A stretch of DNA of 64,000 nucleotides from Phymorhynchus buccinoides (taxonomy: Eukaryota > Mollusca > Gastropoda > Neogastropoda > Raphitomidae): contig CM065690.1 of the NCBI GenBank assembly GCA_017654935.2, positions 23,721,751 to 23,785,750 of the forward strand. The letters run 5' to 3'. This document shows positions 23,431 through 36,472 of this stretch, piece by piece; positions within the stretch are counted from its first letter, which is position 1; each line of letters starts with the position of its first letter. The notes below the pieces were generated by a model. That model was not told where the DNA came from. It saw only the letters and a program-made list of their open reading frames with translations, and did no database searches. The translations under genes and the position numbers were made by a program.

Positions 23431-24730
23431 GAGAGACTGACTGACAACATCCAGGTCTTTGAGTATATGGACAAAGACTGAGAGAGACTGACTGACAACA
23501 TTCAGGTCTTTGAGTACATGGACAAAGACAGAGAGACTGACTGACAACATCCAGGTCTTTGAGTATATGGACAAAGACTGAGAGAGACTGACAACATCCA
23601 GGTCTTTGAGTACATGGACAAAGACTGAGAGAGACTGACAACATCCAGGTCTTTGAGTACATGGACAAAGACTGAGAGAGACTGACAACATCCAGGCCTT
23701 TGAGTACATGGACAAAGATTGAGAGACACTGACAACATTGAGGCCTTTGAGTACATGGACAAAGACTGAGAGACACTGACAACATTAAGGCCTTTGAGTA
23801 CATGGACAAAGACTGAGAGACACTGACAACATTGAGGCCTTTGAGTACATGGACAAAGATTGAGAGACACTGACAACATTGAGGCCTTTGAGTACATGGA
23901 CAAAGATTGAGAGACACTGACAACATTGAGGCCTGTGAGTACATGGACAAAGATTGAGAGACACTGACAACATTGGGGCCTTTGAGTACATGGACAAAGA
24001 TTGAGAGAGACTGACAGCATTCAGGCCTTACATTGACAAAGACTGAGAGAGACTGACAACATTCAGGTATTTGAGTACATGGACAAAGACTGAGAGAGAC
24101 TGACAACATCCAGGCCTTTGAGTACATGGACAAAGACTGAGAGAGACTGACAACATCCAGGTCTTTGAGTACATGGACAAAGACTGAGAGAGACTGACAA
24201 CATTGAGGCCTTTGAGTACATGGACAAAGATTGAGAGACACTGACAACATTGAGGCCTTTGACTTGAGTACATGGACAAAGACTGAGAGACACTGACAAC
24301 ATTGAGGCCTTTGAGTACATGGACAAAGATTGAGAGACACTGACAACATTGAGGCCTTTGAGTACATGGACAAAGATTGAGACACTGACAACATTGGGGC
24401 CTTTGAGTACATGGACAAAGATTGAGAGAGACTGACAACATTGAGGCCTTACATTGACAGAGACAGAGAGACTGACAACATTCAGGTCTTTGAGTACATG
24501 GACAAAGACTGAGAGAGACTGACAACATCCAGGCCTTTGAGTACATTGACAGAGACTGAGAGAGACTGACAACATCCAGGCCTTTGAGTACATGGACAAA
24601 GACTGAGAGAGACTGACAACATCCAGGCCTTTGAGTATGACTGACAACATCCAGGTCTTTGAGTACATGGACAAAGACTGAGAGAGACTGACTGACATCA
24701 TTCATCCCCTTCCTACATGGACGAAGACTG
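23399..24730. repeat. Minisatellite built from the gene's last codons and stop
   Basis: About 28 units of some 47 bp follow the coding copy. Each carries AGGTCTTTGAGTACATGGAC then AAAGACTGA and a GAGAGACTGACAACAT spacer. Two subtypes alternate in blocks: CATCCAGGTCTTT and CATTGAGGCCTTT. Some units are short or altered (about 24016, 24250, 24437, 24630). The long antisense frames over the array follow from the repeat. From 24731 to 25361 nothing was recognised. Confidence 0.93.
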
Positions 24731-25361
24731 AGACTATAATAGTTGTTTCATTTCTTCTAGATTGTCACTCTTTTGCTATGTCACTGTTAGGCTTTTGTGG
24801 TTTTTAGATGGAGGCTGGGGGAAATATTGTGTAAAAGGTGTGAAACACTGGGTGGGGGAAAGAGAGGTGGGGGTTGCTGGAGATGAAGGAATTTTTTTAA
24901 AAGTTGAAAGGAGTGGGGATGGTAGTGGGCATACTCCTTAAAAAGACTTAGCACGGGAGTAGTAAGCATTGTTGAATGAAGGTAGAATTTGCTGTTGTTT
25001 GATTAGACTGAAAAACTTGTGTGATAGATGAGATAAATTTGTAACAGTTTGTCATGTTCACCAAACTTGCAATGTTGAGATTGTCAGAAATAAGGTATCA
25101 AGGTTAATTTTGTAATTTCATTTGCGTTCAAATGCTGCTTGACTGTGTGACGATTTCATAGATATGACATGTATCATAAACCAAGCTAAAGACTTGGATG
25201 ATGCCACTAGCAATGGCCATGTCTCGGTTTAGGTTATAAAAAAAAAATGCATTGTGTTAAAAAATTTGTGGACCTTAGTGATTATCGATGATAATCTAGT
25301 TGGTTGTCTAATTGCTAGGCTTAGGCATAGATGTCTAGCTGCTAGGCTGATTGTCCAGCTT

Positions 25362-25593
25362 GTACCATAATTTTCGGGTTATAAGGCGATGTTTTTTCTC
25401 CAATTTCGATCTATGCGCCTTTTAAACGAGGGCGCCTTTTGCTTTCATTTTTTTCAGAATTTTTTGAAAATTTTGACATAATTATGCGCCTTATAAAGGT
25501 CTTTTTTACTTAAAATTTTGTTCAGTTTTTTTTTTTAAAATTGCCCTATTCGCCTTATACACAGCAGCACCTAATGATCAAAAAAATATGGTA
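25362..25593. mobile_element. TIR element of the TACCGTATTTT...TATAAGGCG family, decayed
   Basis: Starts TACCATAATTTTCGGG then TTATAAGGCG, and ends CGCCTTATA ... AATATGGTA. Same family as 50512, 58208 and 58715. Non-coding. Confidence 0.65.
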
Positions 25594-25924
25594 GTATAGG
25601 TGTGCTTTCGTTTTGTTTCTTTTGATGTCTTAGTTTGCACGAAGATGGAAAAGGCTAGAGCAGGGTAACCTTTGCTAGTGAAGTTGAAATCATGCAGCAG
25701 TCATGCAAACAGAAGAGAGAGAGAGAGTTTGGCCGGTTACATATATATTCAATCATGCGTGGTCGCACTGCATGTCCTGGCCCTTGCTACGCTTTTACAC
25801 AACCCGAGGTTTGATATTTGTATGGTGTGAACATGATATTTATATTGAATAACCCTTCGTTTTGATAAACTATTTGTTATTGTTTTGGACGTCTATTGAC
25901 ATTTGCGGACATGAATGAAGTTGC

Positions 25925-26332
25925 ATATCGTCGGTGAAATTCAAATACCTCGTATCTCGATTTTGTTTTGTTTTTAGTTAGATACATAGTCAGTTGTCTA
26001 ATTTTTCCTGCCACCTCCACCAAAAGCTCGTATCTCTAACGACTTTCTATCTGGGGTAAATGAGGTTGTGAAAATAGAAGAAAAACTAAGTCCCAAATTC
26101 AGATCTAGTTAAGGAGAAAAACCTCGTATCTTCGTTCTTTTCAAGTCTGAAAAAAAATGTTTTAAGTAATTTTAGCGAAATAAAGGACTAAACTTGCAAT
26201 GACTTGAACAACATATTCATCATAGTTAATCAATTGTGGTCAACACGGTTAATTTTTAAAACGTGGTTTTTTTCATTTTTCTCAAAACTACAAAAATTCA
26301 GATATGAGGTTTTTGAATTTCACCGACGATAT
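25925..26332. mobile_element. TIR element, about 408 bp
   Basis: ATATCGTCGGTGAAATTCAA at the left is matched by TTGAATTTCACCGACGATAT at the right, and CTCGTATCTC-like words recur inside. An inverted relative lies at 59555-59945. Confidence 0.75.
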
Positions 26333-27014
26333 TCAAAACTTTCTTAAGTAATGAATTTACTTGTCCTAACAACAGGGTGATAATTGTCATACCAGCTTTG
26401 CATTGTGGTGTAAGCTACTTGTAACGCACAAAAGAATGCAGAAATGAACAAGGTTGCATTTATACAATGCATATTTAAAGGCACAGCCAGAGTATAAAAA
26501 GGAAGGAAGCAAGGCGACTGGTGCCAGTTCGTGTTGCTGCAGCCGATAGGAGCATTTAGCCCTTCTTTTTTCCCTATTGTGCGAGAGGGCTTGTCTCACA
26601 TGTGTCGGAGTAGCGTGGCCCGATACTATGGATCGGGTGTTTTGGCTTTAAGAACAGGGTTGTACCGCTACTTAAAATATGTATTTTTTGTGTTTACTAG
26701 AAAAGAAAATCAGAATTTTTTATTTTTTTAAATTAATTCAAGTTTTTATGAAGTTCAATGTTTGCCATGGTAATAAAATTGCATGAGGGTTACATTTACA
26801 TCCTTTCCCCATGTCTCATGTCCTTATATGCCTTTTCCCCATCATTCGTTCCCCCTTTTCTCTTCTTCCTCTCTCTGTGATTTCTTTGCTCATTTTCTTA
26901 TTTTATTTGCTTTATTTTGGTGTAACATATAAGAAACACAGGGTACTGATTCATTATCAGAAATCAGTTTTTGAAGGTCACAATTTTGGCTTATGATCAT
27001 TTCCTCAGGATAAA

Positions 27015-27431
27015 TGTGATCCAGCACAACGAAAGGGACATTAAGTCGCTGGGCTAGTTTCTCACAACAGGCTTGGGAAGTCAAAAATCTTAATTTGTTG
27101 TCAATTTTGAGTTATGGGTATTTTCGTGTTCTCTGACGTCTTATCTTTCATATTTATAAAGGATAATCTTTAATATGGTCTCTAAATGGGCTTATAAGTG
27201 CTTTAAAATGAGTAGGTCATTGTATTTTCTTCAGCTAGACTTTAGACTGTTTTCTCAAAATGGCCAATGCTCACCCTACTAACTTTATATGTTTCTAACT
27301 CTGGAACTGAAAAAGATACAAGAATGGTTCTTGTATCATTAGAAAGAAGATTGTCTGAAGTTTTCAAATGTATAATTATATCAGAATGGTCAGTTTGACA
27401 CTTAATGTCCCTTTCGTGGTGCTGGGTCACA
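27015..27431. mobile_element. TIR element, about 417 bp
   Basis: TGTGATCCAGCACAACGAAA and GGGACATTAAGT at the left return inverted at the right as ACTTAATGTCCC and TTTCGTGGTGCTGGGTCACA. No transposase seen. Confidence 0.8.
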
Positions 27432-27567
27432 AATGGAGAGATGGGGTTCAGGTTATAAAAAACATCAAAAGCAAATGGAGTTTCTCACACCTTGATTCAT
27501 CAAGGCATTCATTGATAGTATCAAGACTTGTAATATTCAGTTGTTGATAACATTTTTTTTGTTTTGT

Positions 27568-27925
27568 ATTTTTCCGTTTTTGCCTTTCTTACCATACATA
27601 CAGCTGTATTTTAGGAACATTTTTAGCTAATAACCTTTTTGGAATACTAACCCTAGCCCTAACCCTAACCCTACCCCCCACCCTATAAGACGGAAAAACG
27701 CAACGAACCACAACTGTGACAAATTGCGGTGTACTGCAGTACATAGTGGGGGGTAGGGTTAGGTTTAGGGCTAGGGTTAGGGTTAGGGTTAGTATTCCAA
27801 AAAGGTTATTAGCTAAAAATGTTCATAAAATACAGCTTTATGTATGGTAAGAAAGGCAAAAACGGAAAAATACAATTAACCGAGAAATGCAGGGGGGGGG
27901 GTGGCACATCTTTACCTTTACCCAA
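27568..27925. mobile_element. Telomere-like foldback element, copy 2
   Basis: Same arms as 21936-22347, with (CCCTAA)-like repeats on the left and (TTAGGG)-like repeats on the right, several units each. The outer left end is missing. It lies 65 bp before the 30-bp minisatellite. Confidence 0.75.
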
Positions 27926-27990
27926 CCATTTCACAAGAGGCAAAGCCTTCTAGGCGCACTCGGGGTGGGGAGCGGAAAACCAAAGAAGCA

Positions 27991-29580
27991 TGATAACAGA
28001 CTCACTGAAACACACACGAGTGACAACAGACTCACTGAAACACACACGAGTGATAACAGACTCACTGAAACACACACGAGTGACAACAGACTCACTGAAA
28101 CACACACAAGTGATAACAGACTCACTGAAACACACACGAGTGACAACAGACTCACTGAAACACACACGAGTGACAACAGACTCACTGAAACACACACGAG
28201 TGACAACAGACTCACTGAAACACACACGAGTGATAACAGACTCACTGAAACACACACGAGTGACAACAGACTCACTGAAACACACACGAGTGATAACAGA
28301 CTCACTGAAACACACACGAGTGATAACAGACTCACTGAAACACACACGAGTGATAACAGACTCACTGAAACACACACGAGTGATAACAGACTCACTGAAA
28401 CACACACGAGTGATAACAGACTCACTGAAACACACACGAGTGATAACAGACTCACTGAAACACACACGAGTGATAACAGACTCACTGAAACACACACGAG
28501 TGATAACAGACTCACTGAAACACACACGAGTGATAACAGACTCACTGAAACACACACGAGTGATAACAGACTCACTGAAACACACACGAGTGATAACAGA
28601 CTCACTGAAACACACACGAGTGATAACAGACTCACTGAAACACACACGAGTGATAACAGACTCACTGAAACACACACGAGTGATAACAGACTCACTGAAA
28701 CACACACGAGTGACAACAGACTCACTGAAACACACACGAGTGACAACAGACTCACTGAAACACACACGAGTGATAACAGACTCACTGAAACACACACGAG
28801 TGACAACAGACTCACTGAAACACACACGAGTGATAACAGACTCACTGAAACACACACGAGTGATAACAGACTCACTGAAACACACACGAGTGATAACAGA
28901 CTCACTGAAACACACACGAGTGACAACAGACTCACTGAAACACACACGAGTGACAACAGACTCACTGAAACACACACGAGTGATAACAGACTCACTGAAA
29001 CACACACGAGTGACAACAGACTCACTGAAACACACACGAGTGATAACAGACTCACTGAAACACACACGAGTGATAACAGACTCACTGAAACACACACGAG
29101 TGATAACAGACTCACTGAAACACACACGAGTGATAACAGACTCACTGAAACACACACGAGTGACAACAGACTCACTGAAACACACACGAGTGATAACAGA
29201 CTCACTGAAACACACACGAGTGACAACAGACTCACTGAAACACACACGAGTGACAACAGACTCACTGAAACACACACGAGTGACAACAGACTCACTGAAA
29301 CACACACGAGTGATAACAGACTCACTGAAACACACACGAGTGACAACAGACTCACTGAAACACACACGAGTGACAACAGACTCACTGAAACACACACGAG
29401 TGATAACAGACTCACTGAAACACACACGAGTGACAACAGACTCACTGAAACACACACGAGTGACAACAGACTCACTGAAACACACACGAGTGACAACAGA
29501 CTCACTGAAACACACACGAGTGACAACAGACTCACTGAAACACACACGAGTGACAACAGACTCACTGAAACACACACGAG
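27991..29580. repeat. Minisatellite, 53 units of 30 bp
   Basis: The unit is TGAYAACAGACTCACTGAAA followed by CACACACGAG, repeated 53 times without indels. By my count the Y site is T in 30 units and C in 23, with 14 T units in a row in the middle. One further change was seen, near 28108. Because 30 is a multiple of three, four frames stay open, including one with a ten-residue DNRLTETHTS repeat. No splice or start context supports translation. Confidence 0.95.
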
Positions 29581-30368
29581 TGACCCAAAAACATGAAACA
29601 TTTGGTGTTCAAAGTTTGGCTGATTTATGAGATGTTCATGTACCGGTACTGGTACCATATAGGCAGAATGAACTATAGCGAAGAGCAATGTTTGTATAAA
29701 CATGTAAATGGCGTGGTTTGATTCAAACCTTAATATTAAATGGCGCAGCTTTGTGGGTGATTTACTATGAAAACAGTCTCGTATACTTTTGTTTTTAAGT
29801 GTGCCATGCCCATCTTTAATTTTAATTTTGTAGATTGTCCTTACAATCATGCTCCCCACCCCCACCCACCCCATCTTTATCCATTCTTGCTCTTGCTTCC
29901 TTTTTTCCAATAAATATATCTCCATGCCTAAATATCTTCATTCTATTTCAGTCGCCACACACTTTGATGTGATACTTTGAAAAGAATCAAAACATTGGCA
30001 TGTATCATGCTCCGAGTCACAGATCAAGCATATGGAATGCTTAAATTATACCTAAATATAATAAACCTAATAGGTTGTCGTTGGATAGCGAGAAGTCATA
30101 TGATGTGAAAAATATTGCAGTAATGTTGACATTTACCGTTGTAAGGGAGATAACTTATTGACATAAATAACTTCCTACATTATTTCTTGTTTTGGGGTGT
30201 TTTTTTTTAAAGATTATATGTATCCTAGTACCCTCGAGAACATTATTATTTATTTATTGTTGAGAGATACTGCCATAATAATTAGTTGAAAAGGTAATTA
30301 ACATATTAACCAATAAAGTTGTAGTATTATTGATGTGATTATTACAGTGTTTAAATCTAGTCATTTGA

Positions 30369-30382
30369 GGGGGGGGGGGGGG
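30369..30382. repeat. Poly-G tract
   Basis: About 14 G followed by GAGAATAAA. From 29581 to 30510 nothing else was recognised. Confidence 0.85.
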
Positions 30383-30510
30383 GAGAATAAATTATCAAAC
30401 CGAAAGTGCACATGTTAACCACAACTTTATAAATAAGTAATGTCCCATATGTTTAAGAGCAGGAGGACGTAAAGCATAATTTAGTAGCACATGTTTTGAG
30501 AAAGTTAAAA

Positions 30511-30758
30511 TTAACCCTTTCACCGCCAAGGTCGCATGTATGCACCACAATGGTTTAACACCCATGCCACTAAAAGGCATCACATCAGGGCCTGTTATTC
30601 GATGACGCTATTGTCTTAATTTTGGTAAGTAAGGATAGGCCTAATGTTTATACATGTCACAGATAAATTTGCAATATTGCAGATTTTTTTTCTTCTCTAC
30701 CCAGTTAAGTTTATTGGTATTGTTTGGCTGAAAAAATGGCTGCCGGCAAAAGGGTTAA
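30511..30758. mobile_element. TTAA-bounded MITE
   Basis: TTAACCCTTTCACCGCCAAG at the left, GCCGGCAAAAGGGTTAA at the right. Same interior as 1463-1710 in the opposite orientation. TTAA at both edges. From 30759 to 31880 no gene was recognised. Confidence 0.75.
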
Positions 30759-31881
30759 TGTTTATTGCCTTACTTCAGAGGAAACTATTTTCTAGAGACT
30801 TCAGTGCAAGAATCATTTCATAGAATACAATACTCTCAGTGGTTTTATTGCATCAATTCTTTTCATTAGAGTGTAATTTATATTATATTCAGAAAAGTGA
30901 ATGCAGAATGTAGTACTTTCAGAGATGTCATTGTATTATTATTTCAGTATGTAGCATGTGTTCAGAAATTTAGCTGTCTTGACAGAATACAGTATTTCAG
31001 AAGCTTCATTATATTTGATTTCTTCAGAAAAGCCTTTATTCAGAAGAATAGTTGTATTGTTTGGTGCTTCGAATATTAGTGTCAGATGATAGTTTTTCAT
31101 CTTTCCGTATTAATTAAGCCATTTAATCGTTTTTAATAAAGAGGGAGTGGCAGACGATTGTACGTTATGGGAATGACCATGAGATTATTCTATGCTTAGC
31201 CTTGAACTAGTCTGTTTATTGTATTGTCACTTGGAAACTGTTGCTTTTTGTGTGTGTGTTTTTAGTTGTTGCAGCAAACGCCATATGCAATTAAGTTTTA
31301 AAAATGTTACATCCAGTAAAAAAATAAATAAAAAAAGGGCAATGAGGTTATGCTACTAGCTTGCAAAAGAAAGGATATGGGTTTGTGATTGTTTTAAGAC
31401 TTTTCAGAAGAAAAAAACAAACCTGAATAGATTATCAAGAAATGTAAATCTGCATGCAAGTCAGTTCAAATGCATACACAAAAATAATCATGCATTTACT
31501 GCAATAAGTGTCCGTGTTAGTCGACGCTTTTTTTAATTTTATGTGCAGTATTATTTTTGTTGCTTTACTTGTCTATAAAATGTGCTTTGCGTTTCAAGCA
31601 TTTTTGTGTGTGTTATTTTGACTTTTGTTTGTAATTTACCTTTTATGCTTGGGTCTGAAAAACAATTTTGACTGTCAACAATTACTGCTCGTGCTGTCTG
31701 CGTGCTTGAATCTTGATTGCCTTCCTTGTCAAACTAAACGCATGTGGCTTTGTTGTAAATTCTGCCCTTATAAATTGTATTTTTGCATTGTTTCATTTCT
31801 GATGACTCTCCCTCTTTCCTGGCTCCTTCCTTTGAATTCTCCATTCCTGTTATATATATATATATTGACATTTTGTGTCCC

Positions 31882-31910
31882 CTGAGGAAAGTTGTATTAA
31901 ACAACTGAAA
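31882..31910 (+). ncRNA. Hammerhead-like core motif, doubtful
   Basis: CTGAGGA is followed by AGTTGT, a five-base loop, ACAACT and GAAA. This resembles the conserved core and stem II of a hammerhead ribozyme. One extra A sits before stem II, and I did not find a convincing stem III or cleavage site, so it may be a decayed ribozyme of a retroelement or chance. Confidence 0.2.
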
Positions 31911-31949
31911 TATTGGGAACTGAAGGTGTTCGTGTTTTTCTTTCTTTTT

Positions 31950-32370
31950 GTTTGTGGCTCAAGCCACAAACCTATAACTCACTTTGTCGGTCGGTCGGTC
32001 TGTCTGTCTGTCGGCCTGTCGGTCAGTCCAAAATTGTCGCACATTTTGACAAAATTGTCGCACTTCAAATCGAGGCTACACTTCAAATTGAGGCCGCTCT
32101 TTAAAATGATGTATTTTAAAAGCGTACAAAATAATAAACATACGTAATATAGACACTACAACAGACACGACGAGTATGCGGTGCTTCTTTTGATGAGTAT
32201 AAGTAGGATACATAGTTTTAAATGTTTTCCAAAAGATATAAAAAGTTACGAAATGGTGCAGAGATAACATTCTGGTTTACAGATTAAAATTATTGAAAAG
32301 CCAGGGGAGGTGACTCATGATTGGAGTGGTAAAAATAGACCGCGTGCCACAAACTATTGCGATTTCGCGC
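31950..32370. repeat. Interspersed repeat, copy 1 of an inverted pair
   Basis: It contains a GTTTGTGGCTTGAGCCACAA-like hairpin at one end, (GGTC)n/(TGTC)n repeats and AAATTGTCGCAC words. The whole stretch recurs inverted at 60370-60791 with very few differences. Type of element unknown. From 32371 to 33452 nothing else was recognised. Confidence 0.85.
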
Positions 32371-34691
32371 TTGTTAACTTCTGTCGAAACAACTGTCTTC
32401 GGCTGGGTTCTGCCAATGCCTCCCTAATAAGGAGGAGAAACTAAGCTAGCACTCTTTTAGTTTTTTTAGAACATAGATCAAAATACCAAGTTAATATAAC
32501 TGGTTTTGGTTTTGAATGTTCGCTTCAAAGTTTTAAACAATTTTACTATTATTGCATTTCAAATGCTCTAACTTTTAAGTCCTGTAAGCTGGAGGAACGG
32601 TGCCAGCAGTAAACTGATATTTTTTCATACCTATATATATTTCTTCGTTTGATATATTTTCAATGTCTTCTGTTTGAATATTGCTCATCAATTGTCGAAA
32701 GATACCTTTGTTCAGCTGCACAAGTTAACCAAACATTCCTGGTCCGTCTGTACCACTTTCTACTTTGTCGTTCCTTTCCGGTGTTTTTTGTCAGTCAAAT
32801 AAGCCTGGAAATGTGCCTCCTTGGTCCTTTGAAATTTGATGTACATTTGTTTTGATTTGATGCCAGTGTTTTGTTTTGGCGTTTGTTTTGTTTTATAATT
32901 TATTAGAGAAAAAAAACTTTGTCAAACTTTTATTCAGGGGTTTTGTTTCGATATAGAAAATCTTTGTTAACCTTTATTCTGGAGTTTTTGTTTATTTTGT
33001 TGTGTTTGACTTCCCAGTTTGGGGCTTTTTCTGCTGTTAAAAATTCTGACTTTTGCTAGCCTTCTTATGCCACAAGGAACTGATAATCTCCAAAGAAGTT
33101 GTAATATATTATATGCTGTTTCTTTTACAATGTGCCTTTTTCTGGCGTTTCAAGATTCAGAAATTGTCTGGACTGGTGGCTCAAACCTCTCTTATTTTGA
33201 GGTGTTATCATCTCCATCATAGAAATAACGTTTTGGCACTAATATACATGTTAGTAGGTTGGTTAAGTACAGCATGATTGCTTATTAGGTAGCTAGTGTT
33301 ATAAAAAGAAACAAATACATTCTCACTGTTAAAATGTTGTGCATGTTTTGGATAACACCTAAAGAACAATTAATTTAATTTTGGTGGTTATCTGGATCTA
33401 CATCCACCAAATTTATTTCTCTTTTTTTATCTTTTATTCTTTTTTGTTGTTGCAAATAGTGTACCCGTTTTCTATGCTAAAAAAATAATATCTATGCACT
33501 ATGCGTTTATCCACATGCGCTAAAAGCAAGAGTGTTAGTGTTGCGGCAAACGTCATTAGTTGGCCAAAAAAAAGAGACCATTTATAATTATAATTCAAAG
33601 TAAGCTTGGTTTAAAAAGAAAAGAAAAATGCCAATATGTACTATGCAGCTGCAGTGGTTGGTGGAGGTCTTCACTTTCCAGTGCTTTCTATGATTGTATA
33701 AAACAGTTTGATACTCATAGACAGATCAAGGATTATAGGTTTCTTTTGACTGTTTTGATCAAGAACTAGAGGTTTCTTTTGACTATTTTGATCAAGAATT
33801 AGGTTTCTTTTGACTATTTTGATTTGACATTCTGAATGACCAAACTTCGATTGTTTGATGTTGATTGTCATGACTTTCGGTGGTTTCTTTTTCATCAAGA
33901 TCGAGACTGTCTTCCGAGTTGATTTCAGTTTTGGTAACGTTAAGGCCGCAGCATTAGACGAGCCGCAGGAGTCTCTTTCAACAAAAAAAGTTGCGGCTCA
34001 TATTCCGTGTATACAAATGAACAAATGAACAATCTCACCTCATAGTCTAGACAATTTTCGGCAACTTTTGCCTTCTTTCGTCTTCCAACTCGGTTGTTTA
34101 CTTATGTCCATTTTGTTTATAAAAAAATCTGTTTATGATATTTCAATTAGGGTCATGCATGACGAATGGATTCACTTATAATCTTGCCTTTTGACATTAA
34201 CTTTTCTTGGTAATATACTCATCAGCAGGTCTATCACGTGATTCCCCATGATGTGGTTAAAATAACAAATTTTATTATTTGATGGGTGGTGTTTTTGCTT
34301 TTTGTTGTGGTTGTTAATGCTTTTTTTCTTTTGTCAGTGGACACTGGTGCCAACGTACTCATGTAAACTGCCATTCCCAACAAATTTGGCAGGTTTTCGG
34401 ATTTTGCCTGTTTGTATTTCGAGTGTTTGTAGATGTACGACTTTTACAAAATCAGCTATGGAACTAGGTTTACATGGAGAGTGAGATGAATTAATGCGCT
34501 AGGAGAACAAAAAATCAAAGCTTGCAATGGCTAGGGACCAGCGCATATGAATAAGAAAACCTCGTTCCGAAGGTGTCTCTTTCAGCATTGAAATTTAGTA
34601 GGATGTGGCGATGACCTTGTCTCCATGGTTACGCTCAGCTGCCTTTCTGTTCGCCACTTCTAACTAAATTTCAATGCAGAAAGAGACACTT

Positions 34692-35345
34692 TAACTCTTT
34701 CTATACTAACCTGCGCTCTCGTCGCAGGGCATGCGCACAACGCCTCGTTACTAAGGTAACGGGATATCGCATGTGAACTTTAAAAATTCATAGATCTATT
34801 CTATCATGTTACCGTTTCACTATGAATGAGTTATTCCTTCCAATTTGGAGCAAATGCCAATTTACCAAAGACCAAAAAGTCTTAGTCTTTACAAGACTAA
34901 ATTACTTCCCTTGGTCTACACAGCCAATACCACTAAGGTAACGGGATATCGCATGTGAACTTTAAAAATTCATAGTTCATAGGTTAACAGTCATGCGTGC
35001 TTCAAAGTGGTTCAGAGGGCTACTACTACGTTTCATTCATGCCTCTGACACTGACTGGCTCGCTGCCGGTTATTTTGGGACCTTAAAATTATATTTTCGC
35101 TATTATGAGTGTGCCTGGCTTGACAAAACATGCATTTATTTTAATATATCACAAATCAAAACTAATCAAGTGGATGCTTTGAAACTGTTGCAGGTGTTAG
35201 TACTGTATATTGTGTACATATTGCCAAAATGTCACGTTTGTATCTGTTACCATTATTTAGAAAATAATTTTTTGGCAACCTATGCAAATCGGCCAGTACA
35301 GAACGCTTGCAAAGGGAAGCAACTGGCCAGCATGGAATGAGTTAA
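34692..35345. mobile_element. TTAA-bounded insertion, 654 bp
   Basis: The left end TTAACTCTTTCTATACTAAC and the inverse of the right end, TTAACTCATTCCATGCTGGC, are imperfect inverted repeats. Copy 1 of the block has a single TTAA here (1331-1334), so this is a filled site with a TTAA duplication, as piggyBac-type transposons make. Inside, AAGGTAACGGGATATCGCAT occurs twice (about 34753 and 34935). A 115-codon open frame at 34993-35340 matches nothing I recognise. Confidence 0.85.
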
Positions 35346-35465
35346 TAACGAGGTTTTGATATTCACACGCGCTGGTCCCCAGGGATAGACCTGGAGAAAT
35401 ATAGATATTCAATAAAAATAATAGATATATTTTTGTTTATGTCTTGCTCAACTGTTCCTATCAAA

Positions 35466-35700
35466 CCGCCAGCCATATTTCATTAAAAAAAATGTCCATT
35501 AAATTTACCTGGGTAGAGAACAAAATCTATCTGCAGTATTGGGGATTCTTCTGTGACAGATATAAAATAAGGTCTGTCCTTACTTCCCAAAACTAAGACA
35601 ATAGGGTCTTTGGCTAATAGACCCCAATTTGATGCCTTTTAGTGACATAGGTGTTAAATCAATGTGGTGCTAAAATGCGACTTTGGCGGTGAAAGGTTTA
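35466..35700. mobile_element. TTAA-type MITE, left end lost
   Basis: Counterpart of 1463-1710 in copy 2. It begins inside the element (CCGCCAGCCATATTTC) and ends GGCGGTGAAAGGTTTAA. Confidence 0.7.
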
Positions 35701-36472
35701 AAGGCTTTCCTGAAGGATTTTAGTGATATTTGTCAAATTGTAATTTTTTTATAAACACATACACACACAACTGTTCAAGGTCTTGCTCAACGTTTTATTT
35801 ATTGAGAATTTAAGAATCTTGTGATGGTATCTGTGGCCATGATAACTATCCTATCCTCTGCAATACTCAAGATTTAGGAGCCCAGCCAGAGCGAACATTC
35901 GTTTGAACAGGACCACATCATGCAATTATTTTATTTATAAATCATTTTACCATATTTTGAAAAAATTATTTTCATTTTGACTGAAAGAAATATAAATTAA
36001 AAAATACATATTTTTGCTTTTTTTGCCAGAAAGAAACAAACATAAATAAGAAAATATTTATTCAAGGGCAGTTCAGTACAGAAGTACGAGAAGTGTATCA
36101 TTGTATGCATGTGCACACTATGCTTAAAGACCCACCACGTAACGTGTACAAATCACGGTTTTCACGCGTTTCTCTCTCTCGCTGGTAAGATTTTTTTATT
36201 TTGTCCAGGTGTGACTCCCATACAAATTCCCCCATACATCAAAACGAGACATCACTTTGAAGAGCAGCCTGGTTTGCGTATGAGGGAATTTGTATGTGGG
36301 TCACACCTGGCAGGGAAAAACCCCAAGGGACTTAATTTTGCTGGGTCTTTAACTCTTATAGAAGCAAGAATGGGTTTTTTCTTTTCATTTTTTTGCTTTG
36401 TAGAGGCTTAGTAAATAATAGTTTTTGATCTTATTTTCTGCTTTGTGCGTGGGAGTGTGTGTGTTGCAAGTT

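Larger units (their letters stand above)
33453..36253. repeat. Duplicated block, copy 2
   Basis: Matches 32-2172 and then 4036-4117. Relative to copy 1 it carries the TTAA element at 34692-35345 and lacks the insertion at 2177-4039. It also lacks the left end of the MITE found at 1463. Confidence 0.85.

Noticed and set aside
23122..24705. Antisense open frames of up to 416 codons with MLSVSLNLCPCTQRP repeats
   Set aside because: They are the minus-strand reading of the 47-bp array. No start, splice or codon signal supports them.
27650..27800. True interstitial telomere or chromosome end
   Set aside because: The repeats are short, interrupted, in both orientations and part of a repeated foldback element.
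27887..29925. Four long open frames (541-664 codons) over the 30-bp array
   Set aside because: A 30-bp unit without stops keeps frames open. Their unique ends lie in a mobile element or AT-rich DNA. Kept only as a test in the findings.
34993..35340. 115-codon open frame as a gene or transposase
   Set aside because: No DDE-type motifs or recognisable domain; absent from the paralogous block. More likely a chance frame in a TTAA element.
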